This document shows positions 25,201 through 35,298 of a DNA stretch of 64,000 nucleotides, one piece after another. Source of the DNA: Melampsora larici-populina 98AG31 (Eukaryota > Basidiomycota > Pucciniomycetes > Pucciniales > Melampsoraceae); NCBI RefSeq assembly GCF_000204055.1, contig NW_006768820.1, positions 228,522 through 292,521 of the forward strand, in the 5' to 3' direction. The notes beneath the pieces are model-generated. The model had not been told where the DNA came from. It worked only from the letters and a program-made list of their open reading frames with translations, and did not search any database. Position 1 is the first letter of the stretch, and the number at the start of each line of letters is the position of its first letter. Made by a program: the position numbers and the translations under genes.

Positions 25201-25763
25201 TTCTTTATTGGCAACGAACATTAGTCGATTTGAAGCCTACGAGGATAATGCCAGACCACATTATCAAGAATGTGGGCTGGGTGGGAGATGCATCTAGCGA
25301 GTATGGCATAGGAATAATTATTGGAAGGAGTTGGGCGCAATTCAAGTGGTTAGACGGGTGGAAAGAACCAATAGGCCAGCCTAAACGAACGATTGCATGA
25401 GCTGAGACCGTGGCGGTCCGCCTCGGTTTCTTGATGTTGAAGATGAAGATGGACGTAGCTGGTTTTAGCTATTCTTGCCTGACCGATAACACGACGACAG
25501 AAGGGGCTGCAAGGAATTGAAAGTCTTGGGATTACTGGGTCAATGAGGAGTGGAAACTAGTCCAGACCCTCTTGATCGAAAATGATTGTGATTTAAATTT
25601 GGTCAGGGTAATATTGGATGACAACGAAGCTGATTGCCTGTCTAGGGGGCTAGACCCGTCAAAAGCCCACATTGATATGTTGACAATCCAGCTTCCAGAT
25701 GATTTAATACCGCTACTCCAACAGGTTCTCCCCAAAAAGAAGACCTCCAAACTTTCCGTCTAA
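22210..25763 (+). pseudogene. Gag-RT-RNase H of the inner Ngaro element, intron-containing
   Basis: Exons 22210-22570, 22737-23157, 23216-23430, 23508-23768, 23870-23942 and from 24020 join in phase with GT...AG introns of 58-166 nt, giving one gag-RT frame. The first exon is acidic and Glu-rich. Gag parts matching the outer copy: PLSIFN, WIVAFRYDIAVR and NPYAKG. The RT follows with FRPINDMSYP, the LIGIFDWEGAYRQ catalytic Asp block, GGVAGCGSFGGPADGW and YRWVDNNLMI (VDN box, in place of YxDD). RNase H has VGDASSEYGIG and DNTTTE. Stops TGA at 25398-25400 and TGA at 25518-25520 break RNase H, so the copy appears inactive unless read through. The remaining frame ends at 25763. Confidence 0.85.
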
Positions 25764-25844
25764 GCATCTCGCCAGTCTTAGACCTTACACCTTTGCGACT
25801 TCGACAAATCCAAAAACTTTTCGAATTCACCCCTAAAAATTCCG

Positions 25845-26852
25845 ATGTTATCACCGCGCGACGTCCTTTGCCAGACTCGACCTGGTAAAATAGAGTCGTT
25901 AGATGATGCGGGAGAAATGATCTTGGAGAGGGGTTGGGCGCTATCAACCATAAAGCATTACGCCGCAGGTGTCAACAAGTACTTCAAGTTCATGAGTAGT
26001 TTTCCCGTAATACTTTTCCCAACGACTCCATCCATCATCTTCCAGTTCGTAGTCTGGTGCAGTTCGAAGGAAAGCCATCGACCTGTTCTGAGTAATACGA
26101 CGAAGCGTTATCTTACAGGGATCCGGATGTGGCACACGCTTCACAACTCGACATTCCCCAACATGGACATTAATCGACTACGAATTTTATTGGTAGCAGC
26201 TAAGAAGACAGAAGTGGAGCAGTGCAAACCAAAGAGAGCGGCACTAACCTTGATGGACATCGACTACTTGATTCGTGCGCTTGACTTGCACAGTGAGGAA
26301 GGTCTGGTGATGCAAGGGGTTATCTTGACTGGCTTCTGGGGCTTAGCACGGCTTGGAGAACTCGTGAAGAGGGTTGACTTTCCAGAGGTTTTCATACGGC
26401 GAAAAGACGTACGTTTCGACGAAGACAACAAGCACGTCACGTTACGCATCCGTCTAGCTAAGACGGCGGCGCCGGGTGAATACCAGTACATACGCCTCTT
26501 GTATCAACCGAACCACCTCGACCCAGTCAGCGCAATACACGATATATTGGATAAGACCGCTGGTAGACCTCACGACCCATTGTTTCGCAGTGTGTGCGGT
26601 GGACCCTTGGATCGGTTGTCCGTTATTCAGTTCCTCAAGACACATAACCCTTCGAGCTCGCAAGTTTGGTCAGGTCATAGTCTAAGAATCGGGGGTGCCT
26701 CGCTGAAGGCATACCTAGGATACTCTACTAGGAAATTAAAGGCAGCTGGTCAATGGAGATCGGCGGCTTATAAGTTGTATATCAGGCCTTACAGTGGTAG
26801 AGTGGCAAGGGAAACGAACAGCTTGGCGCTGAAGATTCGTCGACCATTGTAG
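25845..26852 (+). CDS. Tyrosine recombinase of the inner Ngaro element
   Basis: Intact frame of 335 residues (a few more codons are open upstream). Phage-integrase-like catalytic core: Arg in GLARLGELV (about residue 167), the HSLRIGG H-x-x-R box, and the nucleophile Tyr in YKLYIRPYS. The N-terminal SAM-like part has TIKHYAAGVNKY. In DIRS-order elements it integrates the circular DNA copy. It is linked to RT and RNase H, which separates it from Crypton or Starship captain recombinases. The start codon is chosen as the first ATG; the frame overlaps neither RT nor RNase H. Confidence 0.9.
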   Translation: MLSPRDVLCQTRPGKIESLDDAGEMILERGWALSTIKHYAAGVNKYFKFMSSFPVILFPTTPSIIFQFVVWCSSKESHRPVLSNTTKRYLTGIRMWHTLHNSTFPNMDINRLRILLVAAKKTEVEQCKPKRAALTLMDIDYLIRALDLHSEEGLVMQGVILTGFWGLARLGELVKRVDFPEVFIRRKDVRFDEDNKHVTLRIRLAKTAAPGEYQYIRLLYQPNHLDPVSAIHDILDKTAGRPHDPLFRSVCGGPLDRLSVIQFLKTHNPSSSQVWSGHSLRIGGASLKAYLGYSTRKLKAAGQWRSAAYKLYIRPYSGRVARETNSLALKIRRPL

Positions 26853-27031
26853 TCTTAAATTCTTGTTTCTTGTTCATGTCTTACGGTTTCTATCATGTCG
26901 TTGTGTAGCTCGTGAAATTCTATGGCCTTGCGTTTGACAAACAGGTGTGAAATGTCCCCTACGGCTCGCCGAGAATGGGTTTGGAGCCCCTTGCAGGGAC
27001 TCAGCTCTTCGATCCTTCGTTCCCATGGTTG

Positions 27032-27280
27032 GGTTCGAAGGGTCCCAAACCCTTGATTCTCGTTTGCGCGCCAACAGGACGCGCTTTTGGGCTACTTACC
27101 CTATCGAAGGACAAGTAGCCCAAGCATGCGCTAGGTGTCACACACCCGTTGCTGAGTGGGCCTCAGCCTCAGTTTTCTGAGGACAAGTCCCACGAGAAGC
27201 ATTAAAACGCTTAGCGATCAGGTCAGGGAAGTAACCCCTTCCCCAACCCCTCCGCAGGGGATTTCGAGTACGAAATGGAT
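27032..27280 (+). repeat. Split direct repeat B1
   Basis: 249 bp, starting GGTTCGAAGGGTCCCAAACC. About 5 mismatches to B2, three of which are G in B1 versus A in B2. It abuts A2 directly. Confidence 0.9.
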
Positions 27281-27601
27281 GTAGTGGTGGTGACGAGGCA
27301 CTGAGGAACCTCCCAGGTCCATTTCGTGAGAAAGAAGCGGAGCACTCAGCTTCTCGCCTTACACGTAATGCCAGAAGCTGAGCCACGTGTCATGTGAACT
27401 CCCAGACAGCGGTTGGGACACGCCAGGCCGGCCCTGGATTACCTCAACCTGTCTAGGTCGAGGTTATCCCATCTCAGGATTAGAACCCCACTTTCGGTTC
27501 TGTCTCTCCTGAGATTCGTCTGCTTCCCCTAAACCGCGAAGTCCACATCATCACGTTCCCGCTTCCTTTCCTCCTCTCTTTACGAGAATCCTTTTTCGAA
27601 C
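27280..27601 (+). repeat. Split direct repeat A2
   Basis: 322-bp second copy of A1, joined head to tail with B1. The B1/A2 junction is the expected image of the circle junction. Confidence 0.9.
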
Positions 27602-27635
27602 CCACATGTCCTCTCAGGACACTCCCACCCTCCCA

Positions 27636-27884
27636 GGTTCAAAGGGTCCCAAACCCTTGATTCTCGTTTGCGCGCCAACAGGACGCGCTTTTGGGCTACT
27701 TACCCTATCAAAGGACAAGTAGCCCAAGCATGCGCTAGGTGTCACACACCCGTTGCTGAGTGGGCCTCAGCCTCAGTTTTCTGAGGACAAGTCCCACGAG
27801 AAGCATTATAACGCTTAGCGATCAGGTCAGGGAAGTAACCCCTTCCCCAACCCCTCCGCAGGGTATTTCGAGTACAAAATGGAT
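27636..27884 (+). repeat. Split direct repeat B2 (right end of inner element)
   Basis: Second copy of B1. After ...AAATGGAT the sequence returns to hAT intron DNA and reaches the acceptor before 27972. Confidence 0.9.
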
Positions 27885-30042
27885 CAATCGATCAACTTTA
27901 TACTTATCTCTTTCAACATCAACTTTCCTTTCTTTTCACTTTCTCTTTATTTTGTTTTATTCATCTTTTAGGAGAACACAGGCAAATTTTCACTTGTCCA
28001 TGACGTTTGGACAACTAAGGGTAACCGATACGCCTTCATAGGAGTATCAGCTAACTTCATCGACAGCGAGTGGAATTATCGGACGATTCACTTAACGTTG
28101 AAGCTTGTTGCCTGGAACAAGTTTGGTTCACTTCTAGCACGGCCAGTGGCACGATTCTTGATAGCAAATGGTTTGCACAAGAAGATAAGTATTTTATATC
28201 TTCATTCTTTCTCCTCTCTCGCTTCTCTTCTTTTAAGTAGACTAATTTGTTCAATTTTCGATCAATTACATGATAGGTCAAACTACTGATTCCGGTTCAA
28301 ACAACAATACAATGGCAAGAGAGATGGAAGTCATGTTCTCCGAGAGTGACGAATTTGTTGATTGGAATTCTAAACAGAACCACGTACGTTGTTATGCTCA
28401 CAAGCTCGGTTTGGTCGTGAAGAAGGGTCTTAAAGAATTAGGATTATTGGCCGGCCACATCAAACCAACCACACCTCCGAACGTATCTGTACCTGTTCCA
28501 ACCGTCATTCTTAACGATGACTTGACTGACAATGTGATCAACTTTGACGAGTCTGATGATGAGGATGATCTCACCAATCAGAGAGATTGTCACGATGTGG
28601 GAAGATTCGAAGATGAGGAAGAAGAGTCTATAGATGATGACCTGATGTATGACGATCCACCTGAGGGATGCATTGTGGTCAAAGGTGCCATGAAGGTATG
28701 CAAACTTTCCTCCTTTTCACTTTTATGTTCATCAGAAAACGCTGACATATTTTTATCAGTTGAAAGACTTCAATGCCCTTCTGACCCGTAGCAACGCCAG
28801 GCGAGGCAAATTTGAAGCTCGAGCTGCCCAGATGAACTATCATGGGCCAGCACCGATAGCCGGGTGGGGGGTCGGCTGGAACATTGATCTTGCAATGTAC
28901 TCGCACCTTGTACAGGGACGTGATGTAAGTTACATTTACTTTGTCTTTCTTTAACGTTTTGATCGAATTCCTTGACTGACTCACAACCATTTAGGTTGTT
29001 GATTCTATCCTCATTGCCGATCGCAAAACCAAATACTATGGTGGTATAATGATGTCAATGGACGAATGGGATGCCGTTGATGCGCTTTGTAAGGTCTTAG
29101 AGGTGATTTTTTCTTTCTATTTGTTGAAACCCCTATTTCATCTATGTTCTGACGCTCTCATTACAGATTTTTCGTTACTCGACTAAGCGCATGGAGGGTA
29201 GTATCGCATCGGGCTCAATGCTTCTGGCTGAGTACATGCGGGTCGAGGAGACCTTGTTAGCATTAGATATTCCAGAAGAGTTCGACAGCCTCGATGTCAT
29301 GAGGAAAGTCATGTTGGCTCAGCTGGCAAAGTATCGTGATGAAGCAGTGGCTGCTGACATCATTGTAATGGCCACCGTCCTCAACCCCAAGTACCGACTC
29401 AAATTCATCGACATTCACTTTCCAGGACATCTTCAACGAGCTAAACAACTTATCGAAGACGCCTTCAACAATGCTTTGGAGAATTGGCCACTCAGCCCGG
29501 TCCCTAGCCCAGATCCAACTCCACTTCCAGAAGCACATGATTCTTTTGATCGCTTTGACATATTCACTTCTTCTGCTTCATTTCAAACACCCGAGTCCAT
29601 CAGGGCATCTGAACTTGATTCTTATCTCAATGGTAATCGACCGATTGTTCCTGGCCAAAAGGAACTCTCTTGGTGGAAGGTAAGCTTGAAGCTTCATTTT
29701 TGAAAATCAACATTTCTCTTTCTTTCTCCCATATACAACTTGTTTATTCATCTGACTTATGTATCTTGTCTGTACCAGGAGAATGAATCTCACTATCAGG
29801 TTCTTGCTTCAATAGCTCACGACTACCTTTCGATCTCAGCTGTGTCATGTCCTGTTGAACGCACATTCTCTTCAGCAGCTGATATCGCCATTCCAGGCCA
29901 AGGCTCCTTGAAACCCAAGACCATTTCACGCACCGTTGGATGTAGGGAGTGGTTGAGACAAGGAATTATGACTTCGGACCGATTTGCTGAACCTCTCAGT
30001 TATCTTGCTTCTTTTGTTAATAACAAGAAGAAAAGCAAGTGA

Positions 30043-30641
30043 ATCACATCACATCTTATATTAACTCTTCTCTCACTTTTTCAATTTACTATTTTATACT
30101 CGTGCCTGCTGTTTCTTTTTTTCTTTTGCCTCTTTCTTCTGATCAATCAACTTTGAAGTATTGCCTTCATAGTTTTGTTTGTTATTATTTATTTTGAATC
30201 TTTTACTTCCTGATGTTTTCTCATCTCTTTTATTTCTTATCTATCTTATAAGTCTTTTCAACTTTCAAGTCTCTCTTTAATCTTATTGTTAGTTTGTTTA
30301 TTGATTCAGTCCAATCTCTGTTCTCATTTATCGTATTCAATTTGTGGTCTCTTCAAGTTCAAAGTCTCTCTTTAATTTCATTATCCGTTCCTTTAGTTTG
30401 ATCTTGTCTCTCTCTGTTTTGTGTACATAACCATTTTTTGCATTGTTAATATCAAAAGAAAATTGTGAATACTTTTGAGCGCCCCAGCCCGCTTTATCAG
30501 TTTGAAAATCGCGAGGGCGGAGCGAAACTGCGCCACGCTCCAAGACTTGTGTAGCGGGCTGTTATTTGTGGCGGAGCGTGAGCGGTTCCTGAATGTAGCG
30601 GGACATCGTCCCGCTCCAAAAAAAAAAGTCCAAAAGCGGAG
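30043..30641. other. hAT 3' region with subterminal repeats
   Basis: T-rich 3' UTR-like DNA to about 30470, then a GC-rich block with GGCGGAGCG and GTAGCGGG words mirrored near the left end of the transposon. No gene. Confidence 0.6.
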
Positions 30642-30773
30642 CGCTTCAGGCGTTGCCAGTGACAATCAAATGTTGAAATTGATGATCCTTGTCTAGTACA
30701 GACCAAAATGTTATCAGACTTATTTCTTTGAACCATGTCAGAAATGAATGTCGCTTGACAATTGTTGTTACAG

Positions 30774-32769
30774 AATGCTTCCCGTGCTTACCAGTTCCTT
30801 TGCATGATTACGTTGCACCTCCCAGTTTGAACGAACGTTCCTCAAATAGGCCACGATTAGATGTAGATCACGTGTGGGTGGTCCCTGAGTGTGTCGGTAG
30901 TCGTGCCCCAAGTTTGAAGCCCTATAGGAACTCTGGTAGCAAATTTGACGCCAGGTGGCCGAAAGAATACGTAGAATGCAAATTGAACATTCCAGTGTGG
31001 AAGAAGCTGATCCGAGACTATGGTGTGGAAGGAATGCAAAACGGATTCCACCAAGGGATTCCGGATCACATCCTCGGTAATCGGCGTTGGTATACCCCTA
31101 AGAACCACGCCTCAGCGTTACTCACAGCGGAAAAAATTTCTAACACCTTAGCGAAGGAGAAGCGAGAAGGCATGATATTCGGACCTTTTACTCACGAGGA
31201 GGTGTTTTCAAAAATCAGCTTCTTTAGATTGAGCCCGATGGGTAGCCTCATCAATGGGGATGGCTCTTTCAGGGTAATGAACGAACTTTCCTTCCCGCAT
31301 GATGATCCAGACATCCCCTCCGTAAATAGCTTTGTAAATAAGGACGACTTTAAAACTAACTGGGACGACTTCAAGGTCGTCATTAGATTCTTCAAAAATA
31401 ACAAATCAAACCTACAAGCCGCCATATACGATTGGGCTAAAGCTTATCGTCAAATTGCAATACTTATCTCACAGTGGAGATTCCTTTTGATAATGGACTT
31501 ACTAAACAGGATGTGGGTGGATACCAGAATTCAATTTGGAAGAGTTGCCGGGTGCGGGGTATTTGGACGACCTGCCGATCTATGGCACTGCCAACATAGA
31601 TGCCTCGGGTTGCGTAATCCAAGGCATCATCGGAGGTAAAACCTCGGACAAGGTCTGTCCGAGGTTTTTGTCCGAGGTAATCTTCTGCGCTGGGAATTGC
31701 CTCGGATCAAAACCTCGGACAACTTCTGTCGGAGGTTGGTAATCCGATAATACCTCGGATTTTTCAATCCGAGGTAAATATGTTGGCGGTGTGGAGGGCG
31801 ATTATGATCAAGGTTTTCCATCTCAAAGTGGCTTTCCGGTGGGTAGACGATAATTTGCTCATTAAGGAAGTTAGCAATCTGACAACCATCAGCGACATAG
31901 TGAAGTTAAGCACCAAAATGGGTGTTGCATCAAACTCAGAAAAAGTTCACGAATTTGCGGATGAACAACGCTACATTGGCTTTATCTGGAACGTGGTAGA
32001 GTGTACGGTGTGGTTGCCCGACGAGAAACTTGGGCAGCAAAAGAACGAGATAGACGAGTTCCTGACACCTGGGGAATCTTTCAACCTTAAGAGGGCCAAG
32101 AAGCTGATTGGACGGCTGGTGCATACTACATATATAGTACCCAACTTGAGATGTTACATGCCAGCGTTACATTGTTGGGAGGCTGAGTGGAAAGTGGAGT
32201 CAGCAAAAAGGAAGATTCCAATAGACGTAAGAGAAGACTTACTCAAATGGCAATCCGTACTGAAATCTTTCACGGCTAGACGGATTATTCCCGACAATGA
32301 CCCAGTAGATGTTGAATGGGTTGGGGATGCCTCCATGACAGGTATTGGGGTCTTGATCGGGGATAGATGGGCTGAATTTACCCTGGTGAAAGGTTGGAAT
32401 GAAATAGTGACACCACGTGGTAAGAGAAACATTTCCTGGGCATAAACAGTCGCGATAAGGTCAGGATTAATAATAGTTAGCAAACTTCAGGATGTAGGTG
32501 GGAAAACGTTTAAGGTCCTTACTGATAACACGACCTCAGAGTCAGCCGTAGAAAAACGTAAATCAGGGGATCATGCAGTGAATGAGGAGTGGAAGGCCAT
32601 TCAAAGACTGCTCCTGGAACTACACTGTGACATAGTGGCAGAACAAGTTGCGACAGGTGATAATCTGGCTGACAAGTTATCTAGAGGAAAAGATAACAGA
32701 GACATCAATAAGAGAGTGGTGATTGAAATTCCTAGTGATTTGCAGTTATTGGTGAAACAAGTTTTGTAA
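30774..32769 (+). pseudogene. RT-RNase H of the outer Ngaro element, interrupted
   Basis: Starts after an acceptor-like TTGTTACAG. Frame runs through FRVMNELSFP, AAIYDWAKAYRQ (RT Asp block) and GRVAGCGVFGRPADLW, where a 206-bp MITE is inserted. Past the MITE the same frame resumes with FRWVDDNLLIKE, YIGFIWNV and the RNase H block VGDASMTGIG. A TAA at 32443-32445 breaks RNase H; DNTTSE and NEEWKAIQR follow in the same frame to 32769. The target duplication TGG flanks the MITE, so the RT was open before that insertion. Confidence 0.85.
31586..31791. mobile_element. CAC...GTG MITE, 206 bp, inserted in the RT frame
   Basis: Ends CACTGCCAACATA and TATGTTGGCGGTG; flanked by TGG on both sides (31583-31585, 31792-31794). 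The interior is built of inverted CCGAGGT/ACCTCGG words. Deleting the element with one TGG rejoins the RT frame at the exact spacing of the related inner copy, which fixes both borders. CAC ends with a 3-bp TSD resemble the CACTA group (inference). Confidence 0.92.
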
Positions 32770-32945
32770 TGCAGACTGAAACATCAACTTGCCACTTTCT
32801 CCCAGTTGGCCCCCGCGCAAAAATTTCATGAGCTCCGTTCCGTTGCCCGTCGATTGGTTTATCGAATTGACTTCCCTCCTACTCGAATAGTAACCAGTCT
32901 TACTCAAGTACTCACCCCTCCTGATAAAATACTAAACCTACGCTC

Positions 32946-33986
32946 ATGGAGTTCCTCAAAGGAGCAGATGGGGTGGATCGGTCAGGAAGCGACCGAATTC
33001 AATCGTACATGATAAAAGGCGGTAGTTGGGGCACCGCCACTTTGAAGCATTATAACGCAGGGGTATCGAAATTATTAGCTTTCGCAACTGAAAATACCAT
33101 CCCGAGGGGCATGCTGTTTCCCATTGACACGACCGTTCTTTCCCACTTTGTTGTTTGGGCTGGACCAAAACTGGAGCCAACAAATAGTGACCCCCTCTCT
33201 GTACCAATCAAATCAAACACTATCAGGACGTACCTGTCCGGCATAAAAGCCTGGAACCTTTTTCACGGTGCCAAGTACCCACATACAGCTACACCAACAA
33301 TTGAAGCAATTTTGAAGGCCGCCAAGAAGCTGGAACTCCACAAAGAAGCTAGACCGTTGAAGAACCTGGTACTAATCAGCCACCTGTTCTGTCTGTTGGA
33401 AAATCTAGCGAATGGCGATCCTGAGAGTCAAGTCGCCTATACGGTCGCCCTCGTGGCCTTCTGGGGGATGGCGCGACTTGGGGAACTGGTCAAATCAAAT
33501 TGCAAAATGGATCAAGTAAAAGTTAAGGATTTAATTTGGGACCCACATGGAAAGTTTTTGAAAATTAAGATTTGTGCAGCAAAGACAGCAGCTGCTGGGG
33601 AGATACAAGAGATCCATTGCCAAAATCAGTATTCGTTACTAGACCCGGTTGGTGCGGTTAAACGACTAATTGCGGAGATGCAAACAACAGATGATGATCC
33701 TCTGTTTTCTTATCCTCGAGGCTAGAAACGTATCACTATGACAAAAGCAAGATGTCAGAAAATCTTCTTGGATGTTTGGAGTAAATACAATCAAACTCAG
33801 CTTACCGGTCATTCATTCCGAGTGGGAGGAGCATCCTTACAATGGAACCTCAACCACCCTCTGGAGGAAATCGTAGCCGTCGGAAGGTGGACGTCAAAAG
33901 CGTATAAGCTGTATATACGGGAATATAGTGACGCTGAGCTGTTAAATACAGTCAAGTTGTTAGAAAGCATACAATATGAAAATTAG
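32946..33986 (+). pseudogene. Tyrosine recombinase of the outer Ngaro element, one stop
   Basis: Same fold as the inner copy: TLKHYNAGVSKL, Arg in GMARLGELV, HSFRVGG and YKLYIREYS with the nucleophile Tyr. A TAG at 33723-33725 splits the frame between the Arg and the H-x-x-R boxes; reading continues in the same frame to 33986. Protein similarity to the inner recombinase is moderate, so the two are different families of the same clade rather than copies of one family. Confidence 0.85.
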
Positions 33987-35127
33987 GTAGATTGACTCTA
34001 CTCAAAGGAATGTTGGAACTTAACCAGATAGGTGTCTATGGTCTAAAACCGAGGATTTGTATAATCACAGTTCGGAGAGACGGGCATCTTCCTATATTGT
34101 GTCCCACAATCGTCTCTTGGGGGTCGGTCTTGACCCAGGCCACAGTAGATGGGCGATCACAGGCTCAGGACTGCGTCCTGAGTCAAGGGGAAGCACTCTC
34201 ACATCTACTTCCTGGTGGTCCTACCTCCCTCAGCCCCCTTTCCAGGTCTGAGGGCCCCCCCAAGAAACCTAAAGAGTTCTCATAAGGGATTCTTCAGGTT
34301 TGCCTAGGACAAACCACGCTTTGTATACTACTATAAGTACAACACTACCTGATGAATAAGTTAGGGAACAAAGAAAGAAAACATGACAATTTATAATTAG
34401 TATGAAATAACTAATAATTCAATGGGTCAATAACACTTGCCTTAAAGAGATATTGTGAGTTATTAAGTGGAAGGCCCCAAACTAAATGTAAAATTAAAAA
34501 AAGGGCTGTAAAAGGGCTACTTGAACTGCCCTAATAAAGGGCAAATTTAAGTGACCAGGTACTATTAAAATAAGTTTATAATGATAGCAAAATGATCAAG
34601 AAAAAAGGGAACAGCAGCCAAAATACACCTTCTGATACTATACAACCCCACTAGAATGTTTAACAACTTCAGAAACCAACAAAAACTGTCAAACATCCAC
34701 AAAAACCCTCTGATGTAATCTTATGATGTAATTATCTTTAATGTATGACATCATTTAAGCTATGAAATTGATCAATTAATGCTTATAAATGATGGACAGA
34801 TTGTCTTATGATGAATACAGGTGATTTTTTCCTAATACTCATAGCTGAAAACCATTTTTAGAATTACAACTTTTTTGTGAAGTGGTCCAATTTTGGATTA
34901 CTATAGCTCATTTTATAGCTCTCTTAATTCTAATCAATCATTTCCCCAACATGACCTACTCCTGCTGTGTGATGAATAAGTTATTGAATTGTAGAGATTG
35001 ATAAAACAAGCTTTTTGTCATGAAAATGTTGCTACATGTGTGGTAGGCAGAAAAGTCAAAATTCACACCGTTCTCTTTGATTCCTTATAGCCTGTTTAAC
35101 AACTCCTCCGTTGTAAGTGGTTCCAAG
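33987..35127. other. 3' flank of the outer Ngaro element, then AT-rich DNA
   Basis: 34000-34260 is GC-richer, with a CTCAGGAC/GTCCTGAG hairpin (about 34162-34180), probably the 3' repeat region of the outer element. From about 34290 on the DNA is AT-rich and has no gene. Confidence 0.45.
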
Positions 35128-35213
35128 GTTGTACCAAGGCCGCCCCAGATATGATACCAGTATTGGTATTGTATTGCACCGTATTGTTGGAGTTACGGGT
35201 CAGAAAAGAAAGT

Positions 35214-35298
35214 GACTAGACCAGGATTTGAACCTGGGACCTCTGTATTAGCTGGGACACATGCTAGAGTGTTGCCTGTACCACTAGGCTATCCAGTC
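35214..35298 (-). tRNA. tRNA-like sequence (probably a pseudo-tRNA or tRNA-derived)
   Basis: Read on the minus strand: a 7-bp acceptor stem GACTGGA/TCTAGTC with one G-T pair, an A-box match TAGCCTAGTGG with a 3-bp D stem, a B-box GGTTCAAATCC with a 5-bp T stem CCAGG/CCTGG, and a long variable arm of about 18 nt as in Leu/Ser tRNAs. The anticodon arm is poor: a stem of about 4 pairs with an 8-nt loop, so no anticodon can be assigned. It lies 80 bp inside the left TIR of the second hAT. Confidence 0.5.

Larger units (their letters stand above)
21875..27884 (+). mobile_element. Ngaro-like retroelement with split direct repeats
   Basis: Layout A1 (21875-22196), coding region, B1 (27032-27280), A2 (27280-27601), a 34-bp spacer, B2 (27636-27884). 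A1 and A2 (322 bp) look identical; B1 and B2 (249 bp) differ at about 5 sites. Split direct repeats, the RT-RNase H-tyrosine recombinase order, absence of a methylase frame and absence of a target duplication fit Ngaro/PAT-type DIRS elements, which insert through a circular intermediate by recombinase action. It lies inside an intron of the hAT transposase gene. Near-identical repeats point to recent insertion. Confidence 0.9.
20537..30042 (+). pseudogene. hAT transposase, nine exons, one in-frame stop
   Basis: Exons 20537-21016, 21153-21293, 21379-21837, 27972-28188, 28277-28695, 28760-28924, 28995-29102, 29167-29679 and 29779-30042 join in phase (922 codons). Order of parts: Ser/Pro-rich N-terminus, AT-hook-like GRGKGRPRGSG, BED-type zinc finger (CRWCMSRF ... 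HYNLYAH), RNase H-like core with VHDVWTTKGNRYAF, TTDSGSNNNTMA and HVRCYAHK, an acidic insert, and the C-terminal dimerisation domain (SWWK ... HDYLSISAVSCPVERTFSSAADI). A TGA at 20876-20878 (CGA to TGA) breaks exon 1. The third intron holds the whole 6.0-kb retroelement. Apart from the TGA every exon is open, so the copy is young or was recently active. Confidence 0.88.
19562..30655 (+). mobile_element. hAT DNA transposon, nearly complete, carrying a nested Ngaro element
   Basis: Perfect 14-bp terminal inverted repeats: CAACGCCTGAAGCG at 19562-19575 and its reverse complement at 30642-30655. Flanking direct repeats CCAGTGA lie at 19555-19561 and 30656-30662 (8 bp if the shared terminal C is counted), the length expected for hAT. 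Both ends carry subterminal copies of GTAGCGGG (about 19697, 19762, 30552, 30596). Without the inserted 6.0-kb retroelement the transposon is about 5.1 kb and encodes one multi-exon transposase. Confidence 0.9.
18458..34260 (+). mobile_element. Older Ngaro/DIRS-like retroelement, split by a hAT transposon
   Basis: The gag-like frame (18525-19436) and the RT-RNase H-tyrosine recombinase part (30774-33986) belong to one element, separated by a complete hAT transposon with its target duplication. The relative of this element nested further inside has the same order. Domain order RT-RNase H-tyrosine recombinase without integrase or methylase is that of Ngaro-type DIRS elements. The RT holds a 206-bp MITE, and RNase H and recombinase each have a stop codon, so this copy is dead. 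Its outer ends are not resolved; no split direct repeat could be paired. Limits given are those of recognisable sequence. Confidence 0.8.

Noticed and set aside
25845..26852. Tyrosine recombinase as a Crypton or Starship captain
   Set aside because: It is directly downstream of RT and RNase H and within split direct repeats, and the same order occurs in the second copy. That is the DIRS/Ngaro arrangement, not a captain at the edge of a cargo element.
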